This document shows, in pieces, positions 1 through 9,214 of a stretch of 64,000 nucleotides of DNA. Every line of letters starts with the position of its first letter. Position 1 is the first letter of the stretch. The position numbers were made by a program, and so were the translations under genes. Source of the stretch: Geodermatophilus obscurus (GTDB lineage: Bacteria; Actinomycetota; Actinomycetes; Mycobacteriales; Geodermatophilaceae); the NCBI RefSeq assembly GCF_900115395.1, contig NZ_FOWE01000001.1:682001-746000 (forward strand), in the 5' to 3' direction. Under the pieces are notes generated by a model that made no database searches, had not been told where the DNA came from, and saw nothing but the letters and a program-made list of their open reading frames with translations.

Positions 1-212
1 TGGTCGTGCGGCCGGTAGGCCGACACCAGCGCGCCGGAGAGCGTGCGAAGCGGGTGCAGGTAGGGCTTGGGCGCCTCGAGGGCCGGCACCGCGGAGCCCA
101 GGTCGTAGGTGGCGACGGCGACCCGCCCGGAGCCCTGCCCCACGCCGTCGCCCTCCACCGCGACGACGACCCGGCGGCCGTGCTCGTGAGTGACCCGGAA
201 CGCCGCGCTCAC
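1..212 (-). CDS. DUF6807 (PmoA-like) family protein, 3' part cut off by window edge
   Basis: Only the first ~70 residues are present. The GTG start at 212 overlaps the stop of the preceding oxidoreductase gene (GTGA), so the two are translationally coupled. The motif APKPYLHPLRTLSGALVSAY at about residues 48-67 matches the family hallmark of a complete relative at 16768-17694 (there APRPFLHPVTTLAGTPVTD). The DUF6807/PmoA family often sits beside Gfo/Idh/MocA oxidoreductases in carbohydrate loci; its reaction is not established. As at 15587-17694, an oxidoreductase gene is followed directly by this family, so the window holds two copies of the same gene pair. The family call rests on this short segment only, which is why confidence is not higher. 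Confidence 0.75.
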   Translation of the reverse strand, partial: MSAAFRVTHEHGRRVVVAVEGDGVGQGSGRVAVATYDLGSAVPALEAPKPYLHPLRTLSGALVSAYRPHD

Positions 213-1312
213 CGGGCACCGCCCGCGGTGAGCAGTTCGCCGCCGAACCGGTCGTAGTGCGGGCTGCCCGGCACCAGGTCGGCGCGGGCGACGCTGCGGC
301 CGGTCGCGGCGGACCGGTAGATGCCGGTGACCAGCTCCATCGTCTCCCGGCCCTGCCGGCCGCTGACCAGCGGACGCTCGCGCCGGTCGAAGGAGTCGAG
401 GAGGCTCCGCAGCTGCGCCGCGTGCCCGCTGGGCAACTCCACGGTGGGGTGCCCACCGAGGAGGTCGCGGTCGGTGGCGTGCGGCGCCGGGGTCCACGTC
501 CAGTCGGCGTCGCCGTAGCCGTAGAGGTGCTGCAGCTCGACGGTCGCGTCGGTGAAGTCGAAGCGCAGGTAACTGGTCTCCCGGGGCGACAGCACGCTGT
601 TCACGACCGAGGCCATCGCGCCGGACTCGAAGGTCACCACGGCCATCGCGACGTCCTCGGTCTCCACGGGGCGGTCCAGGGTGCCGGTGACCGCGGTGAC
701 CTCCCGCCAGTCGCCCAGCACGGAGAGCAGGAGGTCCATCGGGTGACTGCCGTGGCTCATCGTCGGCCCGCCGCCCTCGGTCCCCCAGGACCCCCGCCAC
801 GGGACCTCGTAGTAGGCGTCGTCGCGGTACCAGAGGGTGTGGCACACGGCGACGAGCGGGCGGCCGAGCTCACCGGTGCGCACCTGCTCGCGCAGCCGGG
901 TGGCACCGGAACCAAACCGGTGCTGGAAGACGAAAGCCACGTACGGGCCGCCCTCGCGCTCGCGCCCGGCGACGGCGTCGAGCTCGGCGAGGGAGAGCAT
1001 CGGCGGCTTCTCGCACCACACCCAGGCGCCGGCACGTAGGCACGTCGTGACGCCGTCGAGGTGCGCCGCGGGCGGCGTGCAGAGGGTGACGAGGTCGGGC
1101 GACTCGGCGGCGAGCATCGCGTCCAGGTCGCCGTACGAGCGGGGGACGTCCCACCGCCCGGCGAGCTCGGCCGCCCGGGCCACGTCGACGTCCACGAGGG
1201 CGACCACCCGGACGCGGTCCCCCATGTCCGGGAGGGCCGGGAGGTGCCGGTCGTGGGCGATCTTGCCGGCTCCGACGACCGCGACGCGGACCGGTTCGGT
1301 TGAGTGCTGCAC
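209..1312 (-). CDS. Gfo/Idh/MocA family NAD(P)-dependent oxidoreductase
   Basis: 367 residues if started at GTG 1312, which has a good AGGAG site just upstream; a longer in-frame extension to 1645 lacks one and covers the promoter region. The N-terminal Rossmann domain has VVGAGKIA at about residues 12-19 and the family motif CEKPP near residue 100. The C-terminal alpha/beta domain has a conserved HPMDLLL segment where a catalytic histidine is expected. Family members oxidise or reduce sugars, cyclitols and their derivatives; the substrate here cannot be read from sequence. It is first in a two-gene unit with the DUF6807 gene, behind a LacI-type operator at 1454-1468. Function in keto-sugar formation is inferred from the surrounding locus. 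Confidence 0.9.
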   Translation of the reverse strand: MQHSTEPVRVAVVGAGKIAHDRHLPALPDMGDRVRVVALVDVDVARAAELAGRWDVPRSYGDLDAMLAAESPDLVTLCTPPAAHLDGVTTCLRAGAWVWCEKPPMLSLAELDAVAGREREGGPYVAFVFQHRFGSGATRLREQVRTGELGRPLVAVCHTLWYRDDAYYEVPWRGSWGTEGGGPTMSHGSHPMDLLLSVLGDWREVTAVTGTLDRPVETEDVAMAVVTFESGAMASVVNSVLSPRETSYLRFDFTDATVELQHLYGYGDADWTWTPAPHATDRDLLGGHPTVELPSGHAAQLRSLLDSFDRRERPLVSGRQGRETMELVTGIYRSAATGRSVARADLVPGSPHYDRFGGELLTAGGAR

Positions 1313-1453
1313 GTGTCTCCTCGGACGTGGCTCCCGGCCGCCGGGAGTGGCCGAGGACGGAACGGACCCCGACTCGCGGCTCCCCGTACCGACGACCGCG
1401 CGCACCGGACGTTCCAGCGGACAGGAGCCGGTCCTGAGCTCGGGAGCCCGTCG

Positions 1454-1468
1454 GGCAACCGCTTTCCA
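1454..1468. promoter_or_regulatory. LacI-family operator, copy 1 (variant)
   Basis: GGCAACCGCTTTCCA, one base off the core AAGCGCTT palindrome found in the other copies. It lies in the 298-bp gap 1313-1610, about 140 bp upstream of the oxidoreductase start at 1312. A TTGACA-like box on the minus strand at 1498-1493 is nearby, but no convincing -10 was found. Nothing else recognisable is in this gap. Binding by the LacI protein encoded at 17691-18785 is inferred from the repeated motif. Confidence 0.55.
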
Positions 1469-1610
1469 CGCCCAACGCAGGCGTGGGGGTGGTGTCAAGC
1501 ACAGGCCATGCCGGCCACGGTGGGGCCGCGCGGCGGTGGCACCCGGCCCCGGCGTGCGGGGTCCGTTCCCCGGCCCGTCCCCCCGCTCCGCGCAGTGGCG
1601 ACGTCGTTCC

Positions 1611-2720
1611 TCAGCGGTCGGCCCTGCCCGTCTCGTGCTCCTCACCGCGCGGAGCGGCCGGGAGACCGCGGACGGCCGCCACGGTCGGCGTGAGCTCGTA
1701 GCGCGGCCGGCGGCCGGCCGTGAAGCGGAGCAGCTCGTCGACCATGAGCGCGAAGAACTGCGGGCGCGATCTCGCGGTCACCCCGGCGATGTGGGGCGTC
1801 AGGAAGACGTTGCGGCAGGACTTGATCGGGTGGTCCGCCGGCACGGGCTCCGGGTCGAAGACGTCCAGCGCCGCGAAGACGTCCCCGGGGAGGAGCCGCT
1901 CGAGCAGCGCCCGACCGTCGACGACGGCACCGCGGCTGACGTTGACTAACGCCGCCCCCGGACGCAGCCGCTGCAGCTGCGCGGCTCCCACCAGCCCGCG
2001 GGTCGCCGGCGTGAGCGGCAGCAGGCACACCACGCCGTCGGCGTCGAACACCCCGTCCAGCGAGGTCAGCTCCACACCGAGCTCCTCGGCCAGGTCGCCG
2101 TCGAGGTGAGGGTCGTGGACGAGGACGTCGACGCCGAACGGCTGCAGGTAGCGGACGAGACGCCGCCCGATGTGCCCGCAGCCCAGCAGGCCGATCGTCC
2201 GCCCCTCGATGCCGCCGTGCACGAACCCCGGGTCGGTGCGCGGCCGCACGTACGCCTGCGGCTCGATCATCTCCCGGAACGCCGCCCCGGCGTTGCGGAA
2301 GCAGAGGATGAGCGCGGCCACCGCCCACTCCGCGACGGGGTACGAGGACGCGTTCGACGTGTCCACGGCGGTGATCCCACGAGCCCACGCCGCCTGGAGG
2401 TCGAGCCGCGGGGAGAACCGGTCGCCCTCCAGCTCGCCGACGAGGCGGAGACGTGGCGCGTCCGCGAGCACCGCCGCGTCGACGTACGGCGCCCCGGGAC
2501 CGAGCACGAGTGCGTCGGCATCCCGCAACGCGCCCCGCAGCCGGTGGCGTCCGGCCGGGTCGGTGACCACGTGCCGGTGGGCGCCGGAGGCCGTGGCGGT
2601 CAGCACCAGGTCGCACGAGACCTTCTCGCGGAGGCGGGCCAGGTCACGCTCCGACACGTGCTCCCGGGCGTAGTCCTGGCCGACGCAGACCACCACGTGC
2701 GCCCGGCGGGGCGAGGCCAT
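1611..2720 (-). CDS. D-isomer-specific 2-hydroxyacid dehydrogenase
   Basis: 369 residues. NAD-binding motif LGCGHIGRRL sits near residues 180-189 with an acidic residue (HDP) at the end of the next strand, typical of NAD specificity. The catalytic Arg-Glu-His set is visible in VNVSRGAVVDG, DVFDPEP and LTPHIAG. The family reduces 2-keto acids or oxidises D-2-hydroxy acids in the cytoplasm. An AGGAGG site precedes both a GTG at 2723 and an ATG at 2720; the ATG has the better spacing. The gene lies 12 bp after the MFS gene and its ribosome site overlaps that gene's stop, so they are co-transcribed. In this locus it could reduce or oxidise a sugar-acid product; the substrate is unknown. Confidence 0.88.
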   Translation of the reverse strand: MASPRRAHVVVCVGQDYAREHVSERDLARLREKVSCDLVLTATASGAHRHVVTDPAGRHRLRGALRDADALVLGPGAPYVDAAVLADAPRLRLVGELEGDRFSPRLDLQAAWARGITAVDTSNASSYPVAEWAVAALILCFRNAGAAFREMIEPQAYVRPRTDPGFVHGGIEGRTIGLLGCGHIGRRLVRYLQPFGVDVLVHDPHLDGDLAEELGVELTSLDGVFDADGVVCLLPLTPATRGLVGAAQLQRLRPGAALVNVSRGAVVDGRALLERLLPGDVFAALDVFDPEPVPADHPIKSCRNVFLTPHIAGVTARSRPQFFALMVDELLRFTAGRRPRYELTPTVAAVRGLPAAPRGEEHETGRADR

Positions 2721-2732
2721 CACGTCGTCCTC

Positions 2733-3914
2733 CTAGACGTCGTGCCGGGCACCGACCACGGCGGCGCCCAGCAGTGCACCGAGCAGCCAGAAGGCGGCGG
2801 ACACCCCGGCCGCGCCCGCCAGGAGGCCCGCCGCCGCCGGGGTGCCGACCAGGCCGATCCGGTTGCCGACCAGCCGCAGTGCCAGCGCGGCGCCGCGGGC
2901 CTCCTCCGGCACGGCGCGGACGATGACGGTCATCATCAGGGGTTGCCCCACTCCCAGCAGGAAGCCGATGACGGCCAGCAGGATCCCCAGCACCACCACG
3001 TCCCCGGTCGCCGGCAGGAACGCCACGGCCAGACCCGACCCGACGGTGCTCAGCAACACCAGGCGCGGCCTGCCGATCCTCGGCAGCATCCGTGGCACCA
3101 GGAGGCGGGAGGCGACCGTGGCGCCGGCACGGATGCTCAGCAGGATCCCCACCGTCGATGGCGCGATGCCGCGGTTCTCCCCGAGCAGGGGGAGGTAGGC
3201 GGTGAGCAGGTCCACGGCGGCGGCGAGGACCAGGCTGGTGAACATCCCGGAGGAGACACCGGGCAGTCGGAGGATCCGGTGTGCGGGCAGCGGCCGCTCC
3301 ACCGGCCGCTCCGGCCGGGTGGGCAGCAGCCGCCGGACGAGCAGCCAGGTCGCCGCCGGGAGGGCCAGCCCGCAGAGCCCGGCGCTCACGAGCAGCGCGC
3401 GGGAGGTCCCGGCGGCCAGGTTCCCCGGCGCGGTGGACAGCACGAGCCCGGCCAGTGCGGGCCCCACCAGCTGGCCGCCGGAGACGACGGCGGTGAACAG
3501 CCCGAACCCGCGGTCCAGCTGCGCGGGAGGCAGCCGGGCGACGACGTTCTCGCCGCCGACGATGCAGCCGAGGTTGCCCAGCCCCAGGACGACGTTGCCC
3601 GCGGCGATCCCGGCCAGCGAGTCGCTGGCCGCCAGCAGCAGGCAGCCGCCCACCAGGAGGGCGACCCCCGCCCCGAGGATCGGCTCGGGACGACGGCGGT
3701 CGGCCAGCCGCCCCAGCGGCAGCGCCACCAGCATCGGCACCAGCGCGAAGGCGCCGGTCAGCAGGCCGACCGCCAGCGCTCCCGCCCCGAGGTCGATCGC
3801 GCGGTAGGTGGTGACCGGTCGGGCCACCGCGATCCCGGCCTGGACGAGCACCATGACGGCGAGGAGCTGGGACAGCCAGCGCGGGGCCCCGTCCCGGCCG
3901 GGCGAGCAGGTCAT
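2733..3914 (-). CDS. MFS transporter
   Basis: 393 residues with about twelve hydrophobic segments in two halves and a central charged loop (RLLPTRPERPVERP). The loop after helix 2 carries GRLADRRRPEP, the standard MFS motif A region. It is a proton-driven transporter or exporter of the inner membrane; no substrate can be assigned. The ATG start at 3914 has only a weak ribosome site, so a somewhat different start is possible. It is followed within 12 bp by the hydroxyacid dehydrogenase. The gap upstream (3915-4020) contains a perfect palindrome CCCCTGCAGGGG at 3965-3976 that could form a short hairpin between the ATPase gene and this one. Confidence 0.85.
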   Translation of the reverse strand: MTCSPGRDGAPRWLSQLLAVMVLVQAGIAVARPVTTYRAIDLGAGALAVGLLTGAFALVPMLVALPLGRLADRRRPEPILGAGVALLVGGCLLLAASDSLAGIAAGNVVLGLGNLGCIVGGENVVARLPPAQLDRGFGLFTAVVSGGQLVGPALAGLVLSTAPGNLAAGTSRALLVSAGLCGLALPAATWLLVRRLLPTRPERPVERPLPAHRILRLPGVSSGMFTSLVLAAAVDLLTAYLPLLGENRGIAPSTVGILLSIRAGATVASRLLVPRMLPRIGRPRLVLLSTVGSGLAVAFLPATGDVVVLGILLAVIGFLLGVGQPLMMTVIVRAVPEEARGAALALRLVGNRIGLVGTPAAAGLLAGAAGVSAAFWLLGALLGAAVVGARHDV

Positions 3915-4020
3915 GGGATCGCAGCCCCGCTCCGGGCCTGCACGTGACGGGCAGCACGGCGGCCCCCCTGCAGGGGCCCGTCGGGAGCCTGCGGGTGGCG
4001 GGAGGCCGTGAGGTCCTTCC

Positions 4021-5130
<1,110 letters not shown>

Positions 5131-5181
5131 GTGAGCTCCCTTGATCCGGTGCCGGGCGTGCCGGCCCCTGTGACTGGCCCC

Positions 5182-5211
5182 ACAGTAGGGCAAGCGCTTT
5201 CCGAGGGTCAA
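5182..5211 (-). promoter_or_regulatory. Putative sigma70-type promoter of the ABC ATPase gene
   Basis: Reading the minus strand, TTGACC (5211-5206) is followed after 18 bases by TACTGT (5187-5182). The LacI-type operator 5189-5203 fills the spacer, so a bound repressor would block polymerase. The start codon lies about 50 bases downstream. Confidence 0.5.
5189..5203. promoter_or_regulatory. LacI-family operator, copy 2
   Basis: GGCAAGCGCTTTCCG with a perfect AAGCGCTT core, between the -35 and -10 boxes of the ATPase promoter. It also lies just past the 3' end of the dehydratase gene 5225-6340. Confidence 0.7.
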
Positions 5212-5224
5212 CGTCCGGGCGGGC

Positions 5225-6340
5225 TCAGTCCATCTCCTGGAGGCGGTCGGTGGCGAAGGCCAGGCCGTGGCCCGGCCCGGTCTCCGCCCGCAGCACCCCG
5301 TCGGCGATGGTGACCCCGCTGGACGAGGCCAGTGCGCCCAGCGCGGCGAACGAGGCGTCCTCGACGTCCTCGACCATCGTCGCGTCCGGCAGGCACAGCG
5401 CGAGCTGCCCGGAGAGGTCGGGCAGGAGGTGCGGAGCCACCGGCACGCTCGATGCGCGGGCGAGCTGCGCGATCCGGAGGAACGGCGTGATGCCACCGAC
5501 CCTGACGGCGTTGGGCTGCACGACGTCGGCGGCGCCCGAGGCGAGCAGCTGCCGGTACTGGAAGGCGGTGTAGACGTTCTCCCCCACCGCGATCGGCACG
5601 CCCAGCCCGGCGTCGTGCAGCCGGGACAGCGCCGGCAGGTCGTCGGCGACCAGCGGCTCCTCGACCCAGGACAGGTCGAACCGCGACAGTGCCCGGACCG
5701 CGCGCATCGCCGTAGGCAGGTCCCACCGCTGGTTGGCGTCGACCATCAGTCGCCGGTGCGGACCGATCACCTCACGGACGGCGGCGACCCGCTCGACGTC
5801 CTCGGCGAGGTCGGGCCGTCCCACCTTGATCTTCACACCGGCGCATCCCGCGGCGACCCAGCGGCGGGCCTGCTCGCGCAGCTCGTCGAGCGGGTAGTGG
5901 AGGTTCACTCCGCTGCCGTAGACGGCGACGTGGTCCCGCCGGCGACCCAGGTGGTCCACCAGGCTCTGCCCGGCCGACCTCGCCGCGAGGTCCCACAGCG
6001 CGATGTCGACCGCGGCGATCGCCATGGTGGTGAGCCCGCCACCGCCCGCCTCGTGCAGGTGCCACCACAGCCGGTCCCAGACGACGCCCGGGTTCGTCGG
6101 CCCGCCGACGACGACCGGCGCGACGTCGTGGTCGACCAGCGCCCGCACCGCGCGGGCGCCGATGGACGGCGTCCAGCTGAACCCGGTGCCGGTGCGGCCG
6201 TCGTCGGTGGTGAGCTCGGTGACCAGCAGGTGCAGCGCCGGGACGTCCTCGCCCCACGGCCGCGACAGCGGCAGCCGGAACAGTCGGCTGGTCAGCTGCT
6301 CCACCACGGGCGGCCGGGTGCCCACGGTCAGCGTGGTCAC
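5225..6340 (-). CDS. Enolase-superfamily (mandelate racemase/muconate lactonizing) sugar-acid dehydratase-like enzyme
   Basis: 371 residues from GTG 6340, which overlaps the stop of the previous gene (GTGA). An N-terminal capping domain precedes a TIM barrel. The Lys-x-Lys base is GVKIKVG (K170, K172), metal ligands are in VDANQRW (D201), WVEEP (E227) and AVGENVY (E254), and the opposite-face histidine is in APHLLPD (H304). All catalytic positions of the mandelate-racemase subgroup therefore look intact. Such enzymes abstract a proton alpha to a carboxylate and mostly dehydrate or epimerise sugar acids. A sugar acid is thus a likely intermediate of this operon. The exact substrate cannot be told. 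It is the last gene of the nine-gene run that begins with the permease at 15150. Confidence 0.88.
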   Translation of the reverse strand: MTTLTVGTRPPVVEQLTSRLFRLPLSRPWGEDVPALHLLVTELTTDDGRTGTGFSWTPSIGARAVRALVDHDVAPVVVGGPTNPGVVWDRLWWHLHEAGGGGLTTMAIAAVDIALWDLAARSAGQSLVDHLGRRRDHVAVYGSGVNLHYPLDELREQARRWVAAGCAGVKIKVGRPDLAEDVERVAAVREVIGPHRRLMVDANQRWDLPTAMRAVRALSRFDLSWVEEPLVADDLPALSRLHDAGLGVPIAVGENVYTAFQYRQLLASGAADVVQPNAVRVGGITPFLRIAQLARASSVPVAPHLLPDLSGQLALCLPDATMVEDVEDASFAALGALASSSGVTIADGVLRAETGPGHGLAFATDRLQEMD

Positions 6341-7221
6341 CGCAGCTCCGTGCGCCAGCTGCGTGACGCCGCCCAACCGAGCAGCTTCTCGGCCTTGGCG
6401 GTGCTGAACGCCGGCGCCGTCCCGGTGAGGCCCGCGGCCACCTCCGGCTCGACCCCGGAGTACCGGGGCAGGAGCTCCGCCAGCGGGGCGTCGGCCAGCG
6501 CGTCCTGGGCGCCGACGAAGAAGACCTCCCCGTTGGGGACGTCGCCCGCCTTGCGGAGCAGGGTGTCGAGGAAGTCCGCGGCGTCCCGGGCGTCGACGTA
6601 GTTGAACAGCGCGACGGCGCCGTGCCGCGGGTCGGCGATGCGCTCGCGGACAGTGTGGCCCTGCTGGGTCGGCGCGCCGTCCCACTCCTCCGGCGCGATG
6701 ACGAAGCACGGCCGGAAGGCGGCCAGCCGCACCGCGTCCCCGTACCGGGCGGCGAACATCCGCATGGTCTGCTCGGCGGCCAGCTTGGACAGCCCGTAGG
6801 CGTTCCACGGCCGGGGCGGGTGGTCCTCGTCCAGGGGCAGGTGGGCCGGCGCCCAGCCGGCCGGGCTGCCGTAGCCCATGACGGTGGGACTGCTCGCGGT
6901 CACCACCGTGCCGACGCCCAGGTCGACGGCGGCCTGCAGGACGTTGTAGGCCAGCGTGGTGTTGGTGACGTGGATGACCGACTCGGGTCGGCTGAACGGG
7001 ACGGCGATGGCGGCCAGGTGCACCACGGCGTCCGGGCGGTACCTCGCGACCACGCCGTAGGCCTGACCGAGGTCGGTGAGGTCGGCGGGGAAGGTCGCCT
7101 CCGCCCTGTCCTGCGGCGCCGTGACGACGTCGACCGAGACGACCTCGTGGCCGGCGTCGGCGAGGCCGTCGACGACGCTGCGGCCCAGCCGCCCGGCGCC
7201 TCCGGTGACGAGGACCCTCAT
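6337..7221 (-). CDS. NAD-dependent epimerase/dehydratase family protein (extended SDR)
   Basis: 294 residues from ATG 7221, which overlaps the stop of the upstream gene by ATGA. The nucleotide-binding motif TGGAGRLG is at residues 6-13, SSPTVMG supplies the catalytic serine region, and YGLSK is the catalytic Tyr/Lys pair. Extended SDRs of this type epimerise, dehydrate or oxidise sugars and uronates (uronate dehydrogenases are close in size and form). Sitting between the TIM-barrel isomerase-like gene and the enolase-superfamily dehydratase, a role as sugar or uronate dehydrogenase feeding a sugar acid to the dehydratase is an attractive but untested inference. Confidence 0.85.
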   Translation of the reverse strand: MRVLVTGGAGRLGRSVVDGLADAGHEVVSVDVVTAPQDRAEATFPADLTDLGQAYGVVARYRPDAVVHLAAIAVPFSRPESVIHVTNTTLAYNVLQAAVDLGVGTVVTASSPTVMGYGSPAGWAPAHLPLDEDHPPRPWNAYGLSKLAAEQTMRMFAARYGDAVRLAAFRPCFVIAPEEWDGAPTQQGHTVRERIADPRHGAVALFNYVDARDAADFLDTLLRKAGDVPNGEVFFVGAQDALADAPLAELLPRYSGVEPEVAAGLTGTAPAFSTAKAEKLLGWAASRSWRTELR

Positions 7222-8057
7222 CCCGGCACCACCACGGCGAGGTAGCGCTGCTTCACCGTCTCCACGACCTGGGCCTTCGGCTCGGCCCAGACGTCGGCGT
7301 TGAAGATCTCGACCTCGACCTCGCCACGCCAGCCGGCGGCCTCGACCGCGGCCACGAACGGCGGGAAGTCGATCACGCCGTCCCCCATGTAGCCGCGGGC
7401 CAGCAGCACGTCGGCCGGGATCGGCATGAGGAAGTCGCACACCTGGAACGAGGCGATCCGGTCACCGGCCCGGTCGATGGACCGCCACACCTCGGGGTCC
7501 CACCAGACGTGGAAGGTGTCGACCACGACGCCCACCTGCTCGACCGGAAACGGCTCGGCCAGGTCCAGCGCCTGCCCGAGGGTGGAGATGACCGCCCGGT
7601 CGGCGACGTACATCGGGTGCAGCGCCTCCAGGGCCAGCCGCACGCCACGCTCGCCGGCGTACGGAGCCAGCTCGGCCAGTGCGTCGGCCACCCGTTCCCG
7701 GGCACCGACCAGGTCACGCGAGCCGTCGGGCAGCCCGCCGGCGACGATCACCAGCGTCGGCGCGCCCAGCGTGGCGGTCTCGTCGATCGCCCGGCGGTTG
7801 TCCTCGATCGCCGCGGCGCGGGCCGCCGGGTCGGTCGCGGTGAGGAAGCCGCCGCGGCAGTGCGAGGTGACCCGCAGGCCGGCGTCGCGCACCAGTTTCG
7901 CCGCCCGGTCCAGTCCGTACTCGGCCACCGGCTCCCGCCAGGTGCCGATGGCCTGCAGCCCCGCGGCGGCGACGCCGTCCACGAGCTCCGGCATCGACCA
8001 GCCGTCGACCGTCTTGTGGTTGATCGACAGCGCCGCCAGCCGCGGGTCCACGCTCAC
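7218..8057 (-). CDS. Sugar phosphate isomerase/epimerase (AP endonuclease 2-like TIM barrel)
   Basis: 279 residues from GTG 8057, overlapping the previous stop (GTGA). The fold signature includes SHCRGGF near residue 67, LALEALHPMY near residue 143 (metal-ligand glutamate), VVDTFHVWW near residue 177 (Asp/His ligands) and EVEIFNADVW near residue 248 (Glu). These give the usual divalent-metal site of the xylose-isomerase-like TIM-barrel superfamily. Members include ketose epimerases, inosose dehydratases and 3-keto-glycoside beta-eliminases/lyases. With two Gfo/Idh/MocA genes in the same operon, a cleavage or elimination role on an oxidised sugar is plausible; simple epimerisation is the alternative. 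Confidence 0.88.
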   Translation of the reverse strand: MSVDPRLAALSINHKTVDGWSMPELVDGVAAAGLQAIGTWREPVAEYGLDRAAKLVRDAGLRVTSHCRGGFLTATDPAARAAAIEDNRRAIDETATLGAPTLVIVAGGLPDGSRDLVGARERVADALAELAPYAGERGVRLALEALHPMYVADRAVISTLGQALDLAEPFPVEQVGVVVDTFHVWWDPEVWRSIDRAGDRIASFQVCDFLMPIPADVLLARGYMGDGVIDFPPFVAAVEAAGWRGEVEVEIFNADVWAEPKAQVVETVKQRYLAVVVPG

Positions 8058-9214
8058 TGGTCCACCCCGGCGGTCCGCAGGTAGGTCCGCATCCGCTCGG
8101 CGGCCAGCTCCGGGTCCGGCAGCAGCCCGGCCGCGTCGGCCAGCCGGAACACCTCGGCCAGGTGCTGCGGGCTGCGGGCGCTCTCCAGCCCGCCGACCAT
8201 CCGGAAGCCGCGCTGGTGGCCGGCCAGCCAGGCGAGGAAGACGATCCCGGTCTTGTAGTAGTAGGTCGGCGTGCCGAACAGGTGCCGGGACAGCGCCACG
8301 GTCGGCTCGAGCAGCCGGTCGTAGGTCTCCAGGTCACCCCGGTCCAGCGCCTGCAGCGCGGTGGAGGCGGCCGGCGCGATCGCGTCGAAGATGCCCAGCA
8401 GGGCGTGCGAGTGCGAGTCGCCGTCCCCGCGCACCAGCGTCGGGTAGTTGAAGTCGTCGCCGGTGTAGAGCCGGACGCCGTCCGGCAGCCGGCGGCGCAT
8501 GTCCACCTCGTGCGCCTCGTCGAGCATCGACACCTTGATGCCGTCGACCCTCGCGCTGTGGTCGGCGATCACCTGCAGCACCGTGTCGGTGGCCTCGGCC
8601 AGCTGTGCCGAGCCCCAGTAGCCGGCCAGCGCCGGGTCGAACATGGGGCCGAGCCAGTGCAGGATGACCGGCCGGGACACCTGCTCCAGCAGCCGGCCGT
8701 AGACCTTCGCGTAGTCCTCGGGACTGCGGGCCACCCGGGCCAGCTGCCGGCTGGCCATGATGATCACGTTCGCGCCTGCGCCCTCGATCACCTCGATCTG
8801 CTCGAGGTAGGCGGCCAGCACCTCGTCGGTGCCGGCCGGCTCGGCCGGCGCCTGGTCGGTGCCCGCGCCACAGGCCAGCAGCCCGCCGCAGGCCTGCGCC
8901 TCGGCGGCCGACCGGCGGATCAGCTCCGCGGTGGTGCTCCACGGCAGGCCCATGCCGCGCTGGGCGGTGTCCATCGCGTCGGCGACGCCCAGGCCGTAGG
9001 ACCACAGGTGCCGGCGGAAGGCGAGGGTGGCCTCCCAGTCGACGTCCACCGGGGCACCCGGGGTGTTGTCGCCGAACGGGTCGGCGACGACGTGCGCCGC
9101 GGCGTAGGCCGTGCGGCTGGTGATCGGCCCGTCGGGTCGGGGGAAGGCGCCGGGCTCGCCGAGCCGGTGCTCGGCGACGGTGCCGTCGGGGCGTGGGAGC
9201 CGGACGGTCGTCAC
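8054..9214 (-). CDS. DUF993 family protein (dihydrodipicolinate-synthase-like TIM barrel)
   Basis: 386 residues from GTG 9214, overlapping the stop of the oxidoreductase before it (GTGA). Features typical of DUF993 are visible: the N-terminal DGTVAEHRLGEP, then WSTTAELIRRSA near residue 97, VILHWLGPMFDP near residue 190, a conserved lysine in VDGIKVSMLD near residue 230, and YTGDDFNYP near residue 255. The family is distantly related to class I aldolases of the DapA type, and the lysine is where a Schiff base would form. No reaction is established to my knowledge. Its conserved company with Gfo/Idh and isomerase genes points to aldol cleavage or hydration of a keto-sugar product (inference). 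Confidence 0.85.
   Translation of the reverse strand: MTTVRLPRPDGTVAEHRLGEPGAFPRPDGPITSRTAYAAAHVVADPFGDNTPGAPVDVDWEATLAFRRHLWSYGLGVADAMDTAQRGMGLPWSTTAELIRRSAAEAQACGGLLACGAGTDQAPAEPAGTDEVLAAYLEQIEVIEGAGANVIIMASRQLARVARSPEDYAKVYGRLLEQVSRPVILHWLGPMFDPALAGYWGSAQLAEATDTVLQVIADHSARVDGIKVSMLDEAHEVDMRRRLPDGVRLYTGDDFNYPTLVRGDGDSHSHALLGIFDAIAPAASTALQALDRGDLETYDRLLEPTVALSRHLFGTPTYYYKTGIVFLAWLAGHQRGFRMVGGLESARSPQHLAEVFRLADAAGLLPDPELAAERMRTYLRTAGVDQ

Noticed and set aside
2106-3947. 613-codon plus-strand frame across the MFS gene
   Set aside because: Gln-, Gly- and Arg-rich with no recognisable motif; antisense of a membrane protein gene with clear helices.
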